From contig CM034608.1 of the NCBI GenBank assembly GCA_020091685.1, positions 10,354,522-10,418,521 on the forward strand: a stretch of DNA of 64,000 nucleotides, in the 5' to 3' direction. Source of the stretch: Lutjanus erythropterus (lineage: Eukaryota > Chordata > Actinopteri > Lutjaniformes > Lutjanidae). A program made the translations under genes and the position numbers. The notes under the pieces were generated by a model that ran no database searches, was not told the DNA's origin, and saw only the letters and a list, made by a program, of their open reading frames with translations. Shown piece by piece: positions 24,257 to 35,922 of the stretch (positions are counted from its first letter, which is position 1; every line of letters starts with the position of its first letter).

Positions 24257-24874
24257 ATGCCTAATTCTATTAGTCATTCCAGCTCTCTAAGGGGGAAGCA
24301 GCATGATAAAAAAAAAGAGAGAAGAAATACTGGGATCCTTTTCCCTCTGAGGATACTGGCACCAACTCTAAACTCATCCCCGCTTTCCTTTTTCTCTTTG
24401 TCTCGGTTGTTTTTTGTCTGTCTCTATCTTCCTCTCTCACGCCGCCAGAAACACACAACCCCCCTCCTTAACATTGTTAAAGTAAGTGATGGAGTGATTC
24501 CGATGGGCCGACGTGTTCCCCCACTCCTTGAATTTGTTACCGCCGCTGTTGTTATAAGTTCGATGTCTTCCTCTGTCCCCCTCTCTTTGGCGTCTGTCGG
24601 CTGCCGCTGTGCCTGCAGGACACCAGAGGAGACGACTGGCATCGTCAATGAGGGAGGGAAGCGGTGCTCGCCTTCACGCTCCAGCGCCTGCACGCCTGAA
24701 GAGATGACAGCGAGAAGGAAAAGGTGTAGGTTGACAGGCCAAATGCAGCTTTTGCATTCACGCACAGCACATGAGCAAATTTTCACAAATACATATGCAA
24801 GCTGTGCATTTGGAAACGCAAACACGGGGGCGAACATAAGAACAGCAACACCTGCACACTATAATGTAATCTAA
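24257..24874 (+). other. 205-codon open frame, probably not a gene
   Basis: The longest open frame in the window. It starts serine-rich, passes through a CT-rich stretch and ends in a CACRTPEETTG-type segment. A second frame of 137 codons is open on the opposite strand over most of it. No known domain. An AG near 24620 and a GT near 24725 could bound an exon of about 100 bp, but with no other evidence this is chance level. The sequence is more GC-rich and complex than its neighbours. Confidence 0.2.
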
Positions 24875-25340
24875 TACAATTCCTCTGAAACACCTCTCTG
24901 AAGAGTCTCAATAAAAATATACAATGTACCTACCAGACCAAACATGTACTCATGGACTCAAACCAAACAAGAAGACATTCATACACTCAGGGCTTATACA
25001 TTACATCATATTTATATTCTTGTAAACACATTATGTGAAACACCAATTGAAAAGTATTGCAAAGAACAATCTTTTAATCTAACCAGACTATTACTGATCT
25101 GTTTGATTTTCGCTCCTTTTACACCTATAGAACAGCCACTACATTTCTTATATGCCCCACTGTTCTTTTCAGAGAATATAAAGCTATACAGGAATGCTTT
25201 CAGCTGAAATGTAAACACATGTTCAAGGAAAGAAAAGTGAGAACTGTTATATTTTTTTCAGTTGTTCTTGTTTTATGCTCGGGAGGAAAGAAACACCAGC
25301 GCTCCAGAGATATAAGAATGTGCAAGAACTATGAACTTTG
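24875..25340. other. AT-rich DNA, nothing identified
   Basis: Open frames under 90 codons without features. Confidence 0.5.
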
Positions 25341-26736
25341 CTACCATTTTACAATAAGAATACCCTTATAAATGATTTGTAAATAGTTTATGAGATAATT
25401 AATTTAGTTTTAAACACTGTATGAATCATTAATAAAGAAGTTATAACACAGTTTTCATACATTGATAAGGGCTCACTATTGAGCAAGATCAAGTTACAGC
25501 TTACTAGTAATTAATCTTACGAATTAGTTGCTTTTTATTTTACAGTACACTAATAAGACTTTGTATCAAATACAACAAAATACTAGACATAATGTTTTTT
25601 TTAGAGTATTAGGACCTTATTAGACATTTAAGAAGGTAAGGAGACAGACATTACAACAGAACTGTGCTGTAAACTAAAATGAACTGTCTACCACTGTCAG
25701 ACCATTATTCAACTTTATAAGGTAATTAGGGGCACATTACAAAAGACCTGTACTTTAGACTAAAATGTTCATCATTTTCCACTATTAGATGATTATTAGA
25801 CTTTCTTAGAGGGTGATCAGGGACACATTTCTACAAAACTGTACTGTAAACTAAATTGAAATCTCATATCTGCTACTTGAGACACACCTCTTTGGCTGGT
25901 TCCATACAATTGACAGACTGGTTTCTACTTTTTTTGATTCAGTCATATTATCTGCCAACAGTATTACAATATGTCTGTGCAGTCGTATAGACAAAATATT
26001 CCTCTACCTCTATAATCTTGCACTTTACTTGGTGGATCTAATACACATGGGGAAGTAGAAAATGAGATTTCACTTTAGCATACAGTACAGTTCTGTTGTA
26101 ATGTGTCCTGAATTGCCCTCTAAAAAGTCTAATAAGGGTGTAACCGGGGCTCTGATACTGCCTGATGAAGAGCATATCATTTCTAGTTTTCATTTAATTA
26201 GATTTTTTTTTTTAAAAAGTATGGCTTTATACATCTAATTAGTATCCTGTTAGGTGTATAGTAACTAATTATGGGATAATTCTGTCTAATAAACAGGTTT
26301 TGTGTCATACAAACTATGGCTTTTGACATATTATTAGTGTACTGTACAAAAAAGTGCGACTGTGTTAATTTCATAACTGGCAAAAGGAAGCTGTGTTGTA
26401 AAGTGTAAAATGGTACATGCAGGAAATGACAAGATAAACACGATTAGTGTAGGAGTGTATGAATCTGATTATTTTGATTAATTTGATTTCAAATGAAACT
26501 TTCTGACTATTAAGATATGCTAATGGTGCTTGCTACTAACTTATTAACTAATATCTGATGAAGCTGACAAATATAAATGATGCTGATGGAGAGGACAAAT
26601 TAAGATAAGTAAGCAATGAGACCTGAGGCTTAACAGATAAATGTGGTACCTTTTTTATCAAAGAGATTATTAATGATTTATAGTGTTTATAACCTAATAA
26701 ATAACCTAATTATAAACCTTACTGTGGAGTGGTACC
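25341..26736. mobile_element. TIR element B (same family as 18694-19767), split by a second element
   Basis: Left end TACCATTTTACAATAAGAAT; right end reversed GGTACCACTCCACAGTAAGG. After the left arm the sequence follows element A up to GAATTAGTTG (25530), then resumes at TTTCATAACTGGCAAAAGGA (26370). The 0.83 kb between is an inserted element. Confidence 0.7.
25531..26360. mobile_element. TIR element nested in element B
   Basis: Left end CTTTTTATTTTACAGTACAC then TAATAAG (25531-25557). The right end (26331-26360) reversed is GTCGCACTTTTTTGTACAGT then ACACTAATAA. Its interior repeats AGAGGGTGATCAGG and CTGTAAACTAAA words seen in element C (23304-23756). It interrupts sequence that is continuous in element A. 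No clean target-site duplication can be shown. Confidence 0.7.
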
Positions 26737-27559
26737 AACATTTAATGTCTTAGTGCTGTCAAAAATGTCTTGATGGAGTAAAATTGAAAGAAAAGACAGA
26801 AAGATACCCTTTCTGTACTATTTCCCACTCTTACTTGTGATGGTTACAACCTTAGTTTGTCCATTAAAGCTGCCCGCCTGCTTTGGAAATGTAATTCTGC
26901 CATGGAAGTCAGCAAAGTAGCCGCAGGCTTCTCCAGAGACACCTGAACCCCATGTTTTTGCCTTAGGTTGTTTTTATTTTGGAGAATCAGTGTCATGGAA
27001 AGTCAAAGTGGATTAACAGTTCATATTTACTCTTTAACAATGAATGTATATAATCACCAGGATTACTTCTGATACTGAGAAAAAAAAATCTACATGATTA
27101 TTAATTAATGTCTGAAGTTATAGGGACATTTAATGTGACTTCCTATTCCAGTAGTGTGTATATGAGGTCTAAAACAATCTCCACACAAACAAATACCAGA
27201 AATACACGATTATCTGGAATGTTAATGTTGTAGGTTATTGTTTTTCTTCTGGTTTTGATGTTTTGCCACCAAGTCTCTGAATGCAGTGCTTTTCACCAGT
27301 TGAGACAGAGTAATTCCATTTAAATACTATTAATTTGCAACAGCAAATACATTTGAAAGAAATGTAATTCCTCTTGGATTATGCATTTTATAAACATAAT
27401 TAAGAGGAAATGTTTTGAATGAACATATCAGTAGTTTCAAAATAAGTATGAGAAGAAAATGTTCAAATATTTTTATTTAGTTATTCATTTTTACCTTCAG
27501 TAAAGTTACAAGGTTAGAATACATATCAACCAAACTCACAGTGTTTCCTTTACTGTAAC
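26737..27559. other. AT-rich DNA, nothing identified
   Basis: No gene or repeat terminus recognised. Confidence 0.5.
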
Positions 27560-27785
27560 CAAAGTGTGAAAAGTGAAAAGTACTTATGTACAAACTCCAT
27601 GACCAGGTTAGCAATAATAGGGTCCAAATACAACATCTGGTTAGACTTAAAAAGAAATATTTGATTTCAGTTGCAGTGTGGTTAAGTTTAGACAGCACAT
27701 CTACTTGGTTAGGTTTAGGAAAAAGAGTTTGGTGTGGGTTAAAATAACTACTTCCTTGAGACAATAAACTTTAAACCCAAGTTCC
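27560..27785 (+). repeat. Dispersed repeat (CTACTTGGTTAGGT family), copy 2
   Basis: CTACTTGGTTAGGTTTAGGA at 27701-27720, followed by GGTGTGGGTTAAAATAACTA, shared with 11807-12035 and in reverse with 52615-53000. It explains the 95-codon minus-strand frame at 27477-27764. Confidence 0.5.
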
Positions 27786-27828
27786 AAAAACAGAACAAAC
27801 AAGAAATTAAATGTTCAAACTGATTAAC

Positions 27829-27862
27829 TTCTTCTTCTTCTTCTTCTTCTTTTTTTTTTTTT
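27829..27862. repeat. (CTT)n followed by poly-T
   Basis: About seven CTT units running into a run of 11-12 T. Confidence 0.95.
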
Positions 27863-28139
27863 AAAGATACACTCGTTTTAAAATAGTTGGCATGTTTACC
27901 AATGTGATGTGATCCTCAGTCCAGTCAACACATTTAATAGCTTGCAGCCGTAAACACCACCAGTTGCTCTGAAACGTTAGCGATCCTGTCGGAATTTTGA
28001 ACGACGTATATTGACCACTGATGATTTTAGTGCTGGAAAAATGTTTGCTTGATAACTCGCCTGGATGAGTGAGGGAGACCGCTGCTTTCTGTTGCTGAAA
28101 TGCGCTCGCAGCTCTTCTGTGACGTCGACTATTAAAGGG
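27863..28139. other. GC-richer unidentified block
   Basis: Contains CpG-bearing words (GACGTCGAC, CGTATATTG, GCGCTCGCAGC) unlike the flanking AT-rich DNA. It may be part of a repeat; no second copy is found here. Confidence 0.3.
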
Positions 28140-28504
28140 TCTGTCATGCGCCACACATTTCCAATGCAGCTCTAGACTGCAGGAAGGTCAGTTTAGTACC
28201 CAGACTCTTTTGCTATGAAGTCATACGGTTTTAACACATGCAAAATGTGTCAGCATTGTGTCGCTGAAATAAACAGGAATGTCCTTGAAAAAGATTACGT
28301 CTGGATGGCAGCACATGTTGCTCCGAAACTTGTACGTACCTTTGAGCATTAATAGGGCCTTCATAGATGTAATAGAAAACCATAATGTCATGGGCATTGT
28401 ATTCAAATGAGTACAGGTTGAAAATGTATTTGCAAATCATTGCTTTCTCCTTTTATTTGCATTTTACACAGCGTCACAACTTTTTTGGAATCAGGGTTTG
28501 TATT
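28140..28504 (-). mobile_element. Internally deleted DNA transposon (TACAAACCC ends)
   Basis: 28143-28380 carries ATGCGCCACACATTT, AGACTCTTTTGCTATGAAGT, CTGAAATAAACAGGAATGTC, GGATGGCAGCACATGTTGCT and GCATTAATAGGGCCTTCA in the order of a well-known teleost DNA transposon. It then jumps to the terminal TTTGCAAATCATTG ... ACTTTTTTGGAATC and ends AGGGTTTGTA at 28504. The remaining body, including any transposase part, is missing. Open frames here are relics. Confidence 0.75.
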
Positions 28505-30101
28505 TGCTTCATGTGGAAACTGAACCACAGACTTTTTCACTATTTATACAACTGCTTTATGCACACATGTCCTGTTCATATCTAGGTGAGGCAAAATGTG
28601 ACACTGACACGGTATCCTCTAATAGATCCGCAACACTCTGCTTTGAGACCGGGTTGCTCAAGCAAATCTTACCACAGAATGTAATCCACAAACATTTATA
28701 TTTCCTGCTGATCATATTTGGCAAAACAAATGAGAACTACATAAATGTAACCTAGAGGACAGAGTTGTACCAGCTTACCTGTACATAATGTCAGAGCATC
28801 CTTGAATGCACAGCAAGGAAGTTTTAAAAGCAGCCCCTGTCTGTGAGTGTGCTACCATCTGAGCATCATTTAACTTTGACAAACAAAATGCAATAAAGGT
28901 GAACAAAATGTTCGATGTGATGAATACCCATTTCAAGCTTGTTTCAAGGCTCTGCAAATTGATTTTTATATATGGAAAAATGAATAGGCACAGATAGCTT
29001 CCTGGAACATAGAAAATAAACGTTTGTATTTGCTGTACAGGGTTTAATGACCTTGATGAGCCAAAACATCAGTGAATGATTTCAATTGAGTGGAGCAAAT
29101 AAATACTTTTATCACCCTGGTGCCTATTCATTTTGTGTGGGTTGCACCTTGAGTCATTTTGCCTCTGTCTTCAGTCTGTACGGTCTGTTACACTCAGCCA
29201 CCCTCTCTTTCTTAGGGGAGATAATCTTTTCATTCAATTTCATTTAAAACGTTTTGATGTTGAACTAATAAATTTCCTATTGTGGGGATTTTTGAGCACT
29301 TGATCTGCTCTCCTGGTGGCTCAGCTGATTTTTTTTTCTGGCTGAATAAATGACAAAGATTAACATTAACACATTAAAACTTCACTAAATTGTAAGCCAA
29401 AATGATTTTCAATCTCGCCATTTAATTGGGACCAACTGGGATGCCATTAAAAATGCCCTGTAGACCCTTGTATAGCCATAAACAAAACGCCAAATTTCAC
29501 AAACTTAATGTCAGATTCCAAGGTGAATTTGAATGCAAGGACAAGCATTCTGTCAGTGAATGAACAGATTGCTCATGCCTGGTCCAGCAAGTGGACCGCC
29601 TGAGCTGGTGGGTGAATCTGGCTCTGCGACGCAGACAACATGATGACAAATTTTCTCAGCAAAAAGTTGTATGGTAAGTAAAACAAATGTAATAAGATGC
29701 AAATAAATAACCTCCTACCACCCACCATTGCCATATGCAAATATACACATAATCAAACATGCATATACACGTCAAAGCACTTCTTAGTATCTTAAAATGA
29801 GAATTATAACCCAAACATGAAGAAATATAGTAAGAAAGCATGTAGTTACTAATTACAAGCCTTAAGACTTTCACTATGGTCAGTGTTATTACTGACTAAA
29901 TACACTTTCGGGCACATAACAATTTCAACCCCAGGCAAAATGTAATTTAAATGTAGTGTGGCGTGACAGTTTTAATGAAATGTTTCTTGCTTTTAGCCAA
30001 TAACACTTGAAAACACTCTTCCAAAACAATCACAAATCACAGAGTGAGCAATTGGTTCTCTTTGGCACATTTCATTGATGTCATATTGTGTTTTTCTTCA
30101 G
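28505..30101. other. AT-rich DNA, nothing identified
   Basis: Open frames under 90 codons only, featureless. No repeat termini recognised. Confidence 0.5.
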
Positions 30102-30124
30102 TTTTTTTTTTTTTTTTTTTTTTT
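30102..30124. repeat. Poly-T(23) tract
   Basis: Uninterrupted run of 23 T directly beside an antisense repeat fragment. It could be the poly-A tail of a minus-strand retro-insertion. Confidence 0.9.
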
Positions 30125-30330
30125 CAGCTATGCTAGAAGCATGGCTGGATGGCAGTGTCTGATGGTTAGTTCACCACTTTGGTCAAAATATCTAAACAAG
30201 TATTTAATGGGTTGTCATGAAATATTGGACAGACATTTGAAGGAGGAGGAGGAGGATTCATCTAAAGACTTTGGAAGGTCTCTTAATTAAAGTGCCAGTT
30301 TTATTTTTACTGTGACCTCAGTCTTTGGTT
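30125..30330 (-). mobile_element. GCTAACATGCT-family repeat, 3' part, minus copy
   Basis: The reverse strand reads from GACCAAAGTGGTGAAC-type sequence to CATGCTTCTAGCATAGCTG, the end of the family also present at 16416-16760. A (GGA)n stretch at 30239-30256 is internal slippage. Confidence 0.45.
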
Positions 30331-31031
30331 TGTGGACTAATGTTTTGAAGCCTCAACTTTGGCATCATGGAGGTTGTCATCTTGTTTTTCTTTCTTTCTT
30401 TTGCAACCAGAGTATGCATACTACTGATGGTGGCGTGGAGCTGGTGGGTGATGCACTGCGACTTGGGCGGTGCTTGGTTTTGGCTTGTCCGTTCAGGAGC
30501 AAATAATGGAGGCCCTGTTGGTCGCAATCTTTCTTGTAGTACAACTAAACAGTACACTGAGTTAAGTTTTTGGGAACATTTTAAGCAAAAAGTAGGCAAT
30601 ATAGTAACAAAATATTGTTCCATCTTTGATCAGCACTGCCTAGTTTGATAGTTTGATCTGGGTTTTTGGAGGCTCCACTGAAACCGGAAACACAATGGCA
30701 GCTGTCTGGTCTTATCTAGAAGAGAACATTGGGATAATTTTCACCCAAACTACAATCCTTCCCTAACCATAACCAGGTGTTTTTTTGTCCCTAAACTTAC
30801 ATATAGGTCATACATACAATCTTGTTACATTTTAAAACAGAATTACTTTGTACAATGTGCACAATGGAGAAACATACAAATGTAGCAAGAGTTGCAAATC
30901 TCACAGCTAAACAGTACACTAAATTATGTTTCTAACAACATTTTAAGAAAGAAATAGGCAATGTAGGAACAGAGTACTGATCTGAGTTTTGTGAGCCCTG
31001 TATGTGTACTGCACAGTCTCCCTGAGAATGA
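30331..31031. repeat. Repeat-rich segment with a local direct duplication
   Basis: 30544-30672 and 30905-30996 are diverged direct copies (CTAAACAGTACACT, AACATTTTAAG, TAGGCAAT, GATCTGxGTTTT), about 360 bp apart. The word order is familiar from a fish repeat. Overlapping opposite-strand open frames of 101 and 93 codons here are not genes. Confidence 0.6.
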
Positions 31032-31351
31032 CCTGTCAATCACGTGGTAGCCCCGCCTTACAGCACACCCTGCTTTATTATCTATTTAATTCCAAATGTG
31101 ACCATAATTTACAAAATGAACATCATGCTGTATAGAAGAAGAGTTGAAACTTGTAATTGAGACTGTGAATGTACTAGGAAACAGCTTCCCCACATCATAA
31201 ATCAAGTAAGAAGTAGGGTCACTTTCATATAAAACTCAATGCAATTGGTTTTCTTTTTGTAACTGGTGGACTCGCCACCTGGTGGCCATTAGAAAGAGTG
31301 CAGATTTGAGGCACTTACATACTGGCTTCATTTTTCAGACCCAGAAGCTCC
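31032..31351 (+). mobile_element. Dispersed fish repeat (TGGGTCTGAAA family), plus copy
   Basis: Starts CTGTCAATCACGTGGTAGCC and runs through TAATTTACAAAATGAACATC, ATCATGCTGTATAGAAGAAG and CACCTGGTGGCCATTAGAAA to TTTTTCAGACCCAGAAGC. It is homologous in reverse to 11242-11560. Confidence 0.7.
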
Positions 31352-31465
31352 ATCTGCTGCTTTTTTCTACTGTCTGTCTGTTATAAAACACATACATAAC
31401 TGGACGTCTCAAAATTTCTTGCAATTAAACAAGCAGAGGTCTTTTTTTTTGGCAGCAAAGATAAG

Positions 31466-32152
31466 AGGCTCTGGGTTGTTGCGCACCTGAAGGGCAAGGC
31501 ACTAAAAGAGCAGATTAAGAACCTTGGAATTTTAATTGACTCTGATATAAATTTTAACAGTCATGTAATGGCAATAACAAAATCAGCATTTTAATCACCT
31601 TAAAAACACAAAGCAGGGACCCTATGACAAAACAAGAACCACATCAATAGCCACATCACCCAGTTCTAAAGTCCCTACACTGGTGACCAGTAAGCCACAT
31701 AACTGATTTTAAAGTCGTATTACTTATTTATGCATCTCTTCATGGAGTTGGCCCTAAATATATGACTGATATGCTTGAGCAATTTAACCCTGAGAGACCT
31801 CCTAGGTCACAGGGGAGTGGACTGCTGGTGGTGCCTTGGGCAAAATTTAAACAAGGAGAAGCGGCTTTAAGTCATTATGCAGCACAGTGCTGGAACCAAA
31901 AGCCTGATGGTGTTAGGAATGTTCCAACCACTGCAGCTTTTATATCCCAACTAAAAAACTTTATTGTTCTCAAGCGCTTTTAACTCAATATTTTTAAAAA
32001 CAAAAGATATTATCATTGTACTGTTTTACTTTGTTGTTTTAATTTTGGATTGTGATTTTTTTTACTTTGTATTGTGTTGTTTTAACTTCTGTATAGCACC
32101 TTGAATCTACGTCAAATGAAATGTGCATCATAAATGCAATTGCCTTACCTTG
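31466..32152 (+). mobile_element. LINE (L2/Rex1-like) reverse-transcriptase 3' end with tail
   Basis: Three pieces of the C-terminal part of a non-LTR reverse transcriptase can be read. 31511-31590 gives IKNLGILIDSDINFNSH, 31670-31700 gives the SLHW word, and 31762-31983 gives YMTDMLEQFNPERPPRSQG, GSGLLVVPWA and CWNQKPDGVRN. Frames shift and a stretch of about 60 residues is missing, so it is dead. The 3' end (32117-32152, AAATGAAATGTGCATCATAA then TTGCCTTACC/TTGCC repeats) is an L2-type terminal microsatellite. No target-site duplication found. Confidence 0.85.
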
Positions 32153-32299
32153 CCTTGGGTTACTGGATCAAGACAACCCTTCTATTGGGTGGTTTTCTAC
32201 CCATGGGTACTGGGTACAATTACTGCAACACCATAACACTGACACTGGGTCAAAACGAAATTTGGCACATTCGTGTCACCCTCACTATGAATTGTCATC
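32153..32299. other. Unassigned DNA after LINE tail
   Basis: Short spacer with GGGTAC/GGGTT words; no feature. Confidence 0.4.
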
Positions 32300-32500
32300 A
32301 CTCTGGGGATTCCTTGACCTTTCCTCTGGCATTTTAACCGGTCCAACTTTTGTTTCTCCCAAAATAAAATTTTAAAACCAAGTACCTGCTAATATAAAGA
32401 CATCACCATAATCCGCAGATTTGTTTTCTGTTTAGTGCTAATTAGCAATTGCTGGCATGATCACATTGTTAAACTAAGATTCATGGTGAAACTGACCACA
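32300..32500 (-). mobile_element. GCTAACATGCT-family repeat, minus fragment
   Basis: In reverse it has AGTTTAACA, GCTAATTAGCACTAAACAG, GTGATGTCTTTATATTAGCA and GGTACTTGG, following the order of 16416-16560 loosely. Strongly diverged. Confidence 0.4.
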
Positions 32501-32569
32501 TCCAGAAGACATTAAAACTTAAAAGAAAAAAAGTCTAAATTAAACAATGTTGAGCACAGCCTCTGAAAC

Positions 32570-33150
32570 CAATGGTGGCCAGTTCGACAGGAAATACAGT
32601 ACCAAGGTGGTTTTCTTGCAGGGTTTGGCCTCTGGCACCCCAGGGCTGACTCAGCTAATTAGACAGTTAGCTCCATGGCTAACTGTGCCAACTAACTAAT
32701 ACCAGCTTCAGATAACTCAGACAGCAGTTAGCCTACTTTAGCAGTAAGTAAATTGTCTGTCCATCAGGTAAATTCGTATTGTACTCTGTTGTCAAATTGA
32801 ACCTATGGCATTTAAAGACATCTTTATGCCAATCCAAACAGTATCACATTTCTTGAAGTTAAATAAAACCATATCCATGACACACTAAATAATGGTCTCA
32901 TGTCAAAACGACCACATATGACAATATAATGTAATGTTAAAACATATAGCTAAACAGTTACTTTGAGTCTGATAATGTCAAGTTGTCATGACAGACACTG
33001 ACAGGTTATGTTGACTTGTTTGATGACAAGTTGTCATAACAAAGACATCTCAAACACTGTCACCTTTGCATTAAAAAGTGACATATGATGCACAGATTCA
33101 TGGAAACATGTTCATGGCAGGTGTCACGACACGTTTATGTTATGTGTAAC
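32570..33150 (-). mobile_element. Diverged copy of the GGTAACACTTTATTTGAAGG family
   Basis: The first half, reversed, follows 56420-56700: GGCCAGTTxGxxAGG, ACAGTACxxAGGTGGTTTxC, TGGCACCCCAG, CAGTTAGCCTACTTTAGCA. The second half (GACAAGTTGTCATAACAAAG, ACATCTCAAACAC, CTTTGCATTAAAAA) follows 57058-57110. Both terminal repeats are lost. Confidence 0.6.
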
Positions 33151-34139
33151 TCTGTCTCAGGATGCATTAAAGTGAAAGCCCTCGTGACAATTTTTTTTCC
33201 TAAGCAGTCTTTGCCTTTCAATACAAATGATGTCTTTTATGAGTTTTCACTTTCTACTGGTGCCAAACTTTTCTTTGCATGTACATCCACGATTATCACA
33301 TTTCATTAATGTCTTGCCACTTTTTCCAAAAAATATAAAGCACAACACTTCCTGCATGTGAGATGATTTTCCCATGAAAGAGCTGCCATTCATTAACTGT
33401 TCGAATAGTTAATGTAAAAGCTTTCATGAAAGGGACCCAAGCTGAGGAGACTGACATGTTCTCTCATTATCTCCTCACGTCTTCTTGACATGCATACATC
33501 ACACATAATGTGCATTACGCGGGGTGTTTAACACACGACTCACTGGGAGTTTACTTATTCTTAGCATAGCATCTGTCAGACATCTGCAGCACATGGCCCA
33601 TTATGTGCACAAGCCATTAGTCTTCTAAATTTACTTCATGTATAATGTCTGCGGTTCAAACTGTACAATCATTGTATAATACTATCAGCATCAAACTTTA
33701 TTTTCAAAGAACTTTTTAAAAAAAAAAGCAGTAGGGGCTTTGAAAATAAACTCATAAAGTAAGGTGAGGTTTTAAAAAAATGATTCAAAGGGAGAAAAAA
33801 ATGATGGATTTTAGTGAGAGGTAACATAAGGTGACATAAGGTGAGATATAACCTGAGGCAATGCACCTTTGCTTTGATAGTAATGAGTAAAATTTGGTAA
33901 TCAATTGAAAATTAGCAGGTCGCTGGTGCAGGGATGCCAGAATCAGTTGTTTCTTAGCTGGCAGCCAAATTTTGAATGATCTGTAAAAGGATTTTTTCTT
34001 TTTTTTTTTTACTGGTGCCAGAGCAGTGAGTAGTCCATTTGGGAAGTAATGAAGGCGTGAAGAAAAAAAAAAAGAAGAAGAAGAAAGTTCTCCTAGAGAG
34101 AAAAGGTCTGATCTTTGAAATGTTGCAAAAAACAAGATT
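33151..34139. other. AT-rich DNA with A and T tracts
   Basis: Opposed homopolymer-rich tracts near 33995-34011 (T-rich) and 34062-34086 (A/GAA-rich). They hold open overlapping frames of 116 and 77 codons on the minus strand that have phenylalanine and lysine runs and are not genes. Confidence 0.5.
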
Positions 34140-34432
34140 GAACCATTGATTCAGTGTTGCCCCCAGAGCATTAGTGAGATCAGCCATTGATGTTGGACAT
34201 TAAAGCCTAGCTCACAGTGGGGTTGAAGTCAGGGCTCTGTGTAGGCCTGTCAAGTTCTCCCACACCAAACTGGGAAAACCAGTCCTTTATAGACCTCACT
34301 CTGTGCACAGGGGAATTTTTCGTGTTGAAATGGGAGCGGGCCTTCCCTGAACTTTTGCCACCAAGTCAAACGCACAGTTTATTTATTACTTAAATATCAT
34401 TGCGTGCTGTAGCATCAAGATTTTCTTTAGAT
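34140..34432 (-). mobile_element. Tc1-like transposase C-terminal relic
   Basis: On the minus strand 34199-34335 reads in one frame: HFNTKNSPVHRVRSIKDWF, then SQFGVGELDRPTQSPDFNP. This fits the DDE-domain region of Tc1-like transposases, where an FQHD...PxH motif is followed by a QSPDLNPIE motif. Here the D of FQHD is replaced by an N/T pair and a stop follows soon after SPDFNP, so no activity is expected. Flanking words (ATTAGTGAGATCAGCCATTG, AGCATCAAGATTTTC) belong to the same element. No intact TIRs. Confidence 0.8.
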
Positions 34433-35922
34433 GAAACATGACCAACCTTGACCAAACCCAGAGTGCTGCACGGGCCGAAAAACCGAGGCGCAAATCCAAT
34501 CTGTGCCCGCACCTTTCAGACCCGACCCATCTGAACCCTACTGGTGCTGCAGAGATCGAGGCTATATTTTTGTTATTTCTTCTTCAAGGACAAACTGTTA
34601 TGTCTTGGAAAGGCTGTCTCACACATACCCAGCAACTAATCTGACAACAACAACAATACACTGGAATACAGCACAGAACGTATATATATCTTCCACATCG
34701 TCTTGTCACACTTGTCAATTAGGGGTGTAAGTAACAAATTACAGCTACTCAAATTACTGTTATTGAAGACCCACTCCACTGACAAATGCATTTTTAACCT
34801 TGTTAACATGTGTTTTTCATGTGTTAAAAGATATATCAGGAGTAGAATCAGAAGTAAATGCCGTGTCTGAGCATTCATAGCTTTGAAACTGTAGTGAGCA
34901 AAGGCAGTCTCAAAACAAATAAAAGGATTCTGGGTATGTGATGTCACAAACCTAAGGAACCAATCCTGTAAATAAAGGCGGTGGAGCTAGATATCATTAG
35001 CGGCGATGCCCGGCCCACAGGAGAAACTGGACGTAGCTAGTTTCTGTGGTTAGCTTGTAAAACAGAGGTGAAGTCGGGTGCAGCTACTTAGGGGTAGGGG
35101 TGGGAGTCGGGAGGTGTGGGATGTGTGGAGAGGGTGCGTACTTTTAGCATATTCATGAATTCATGAATCCTTGAAGACTAAATGAAGACAAGGTGTAGTG
35201 CTAAGCCATTTTAACAAGGTACTTGAACTCATTTTGCAAAAACAAGCAAACAGACAAAGTAGCATATCAGACACAATTTCTTACTTTTCTACAGCATTTT
35301 ATATTGTTTAAAACATGATTGGGATCATTTTTTGGACTAAACTGGGTATTTTTCTTCCCTAAGTTACACTTTCAAATCATAATTTACTACTGAGTAGGCC
35401 TACAATTTGATATATGTCCAAACCTTTGATCTACATCTTTTTTAAGGCAATAAAGCTACCCAATCAAAACTGATCAATGAAAACAATATTTCAGTAATAT
35501 AACAGTACCTCTTCAATACAGATTTTCAGTACTATTTCCACCACTGTTGCCAATAAGGAATAGGTTTCATGACAATAAACACTAGGAAAACACCCAAATC
35601 TGAATTTGTTATTTGGGAAATAATGGGATGGAAACAGATTTTCCTGTTGAAGTTGCCCATTATTATTCTGAAAAAGTCAGATCCATGAGATTATTTCAAC
35701 ATAGTTTAAAAAAGGGTGCATCTTCCTTAATCAATCACTGATTTTATGCACTAAGATTATTCCCTTCAACTGAAGGATATTTTTATAGTTGTCTGGGTTT
35801 CTATTTCTATCTTTCAACTGATAAAAGTTTTTTTTCCAGCTTCTGATTTTTCAATATCCTTCTAAAGAAGAAGTTGTGGGGGCTTCAGAGACTTAATAAA
35901 ACTTAGTTTGGCCAAAAATAAA

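Noticed and set aside
31762-31983. Open frame with reverse-transcriptase C-terminal sequence as a live gene
   Set aside because: Part of a frame-shifted, internally deleted LINE remnant.
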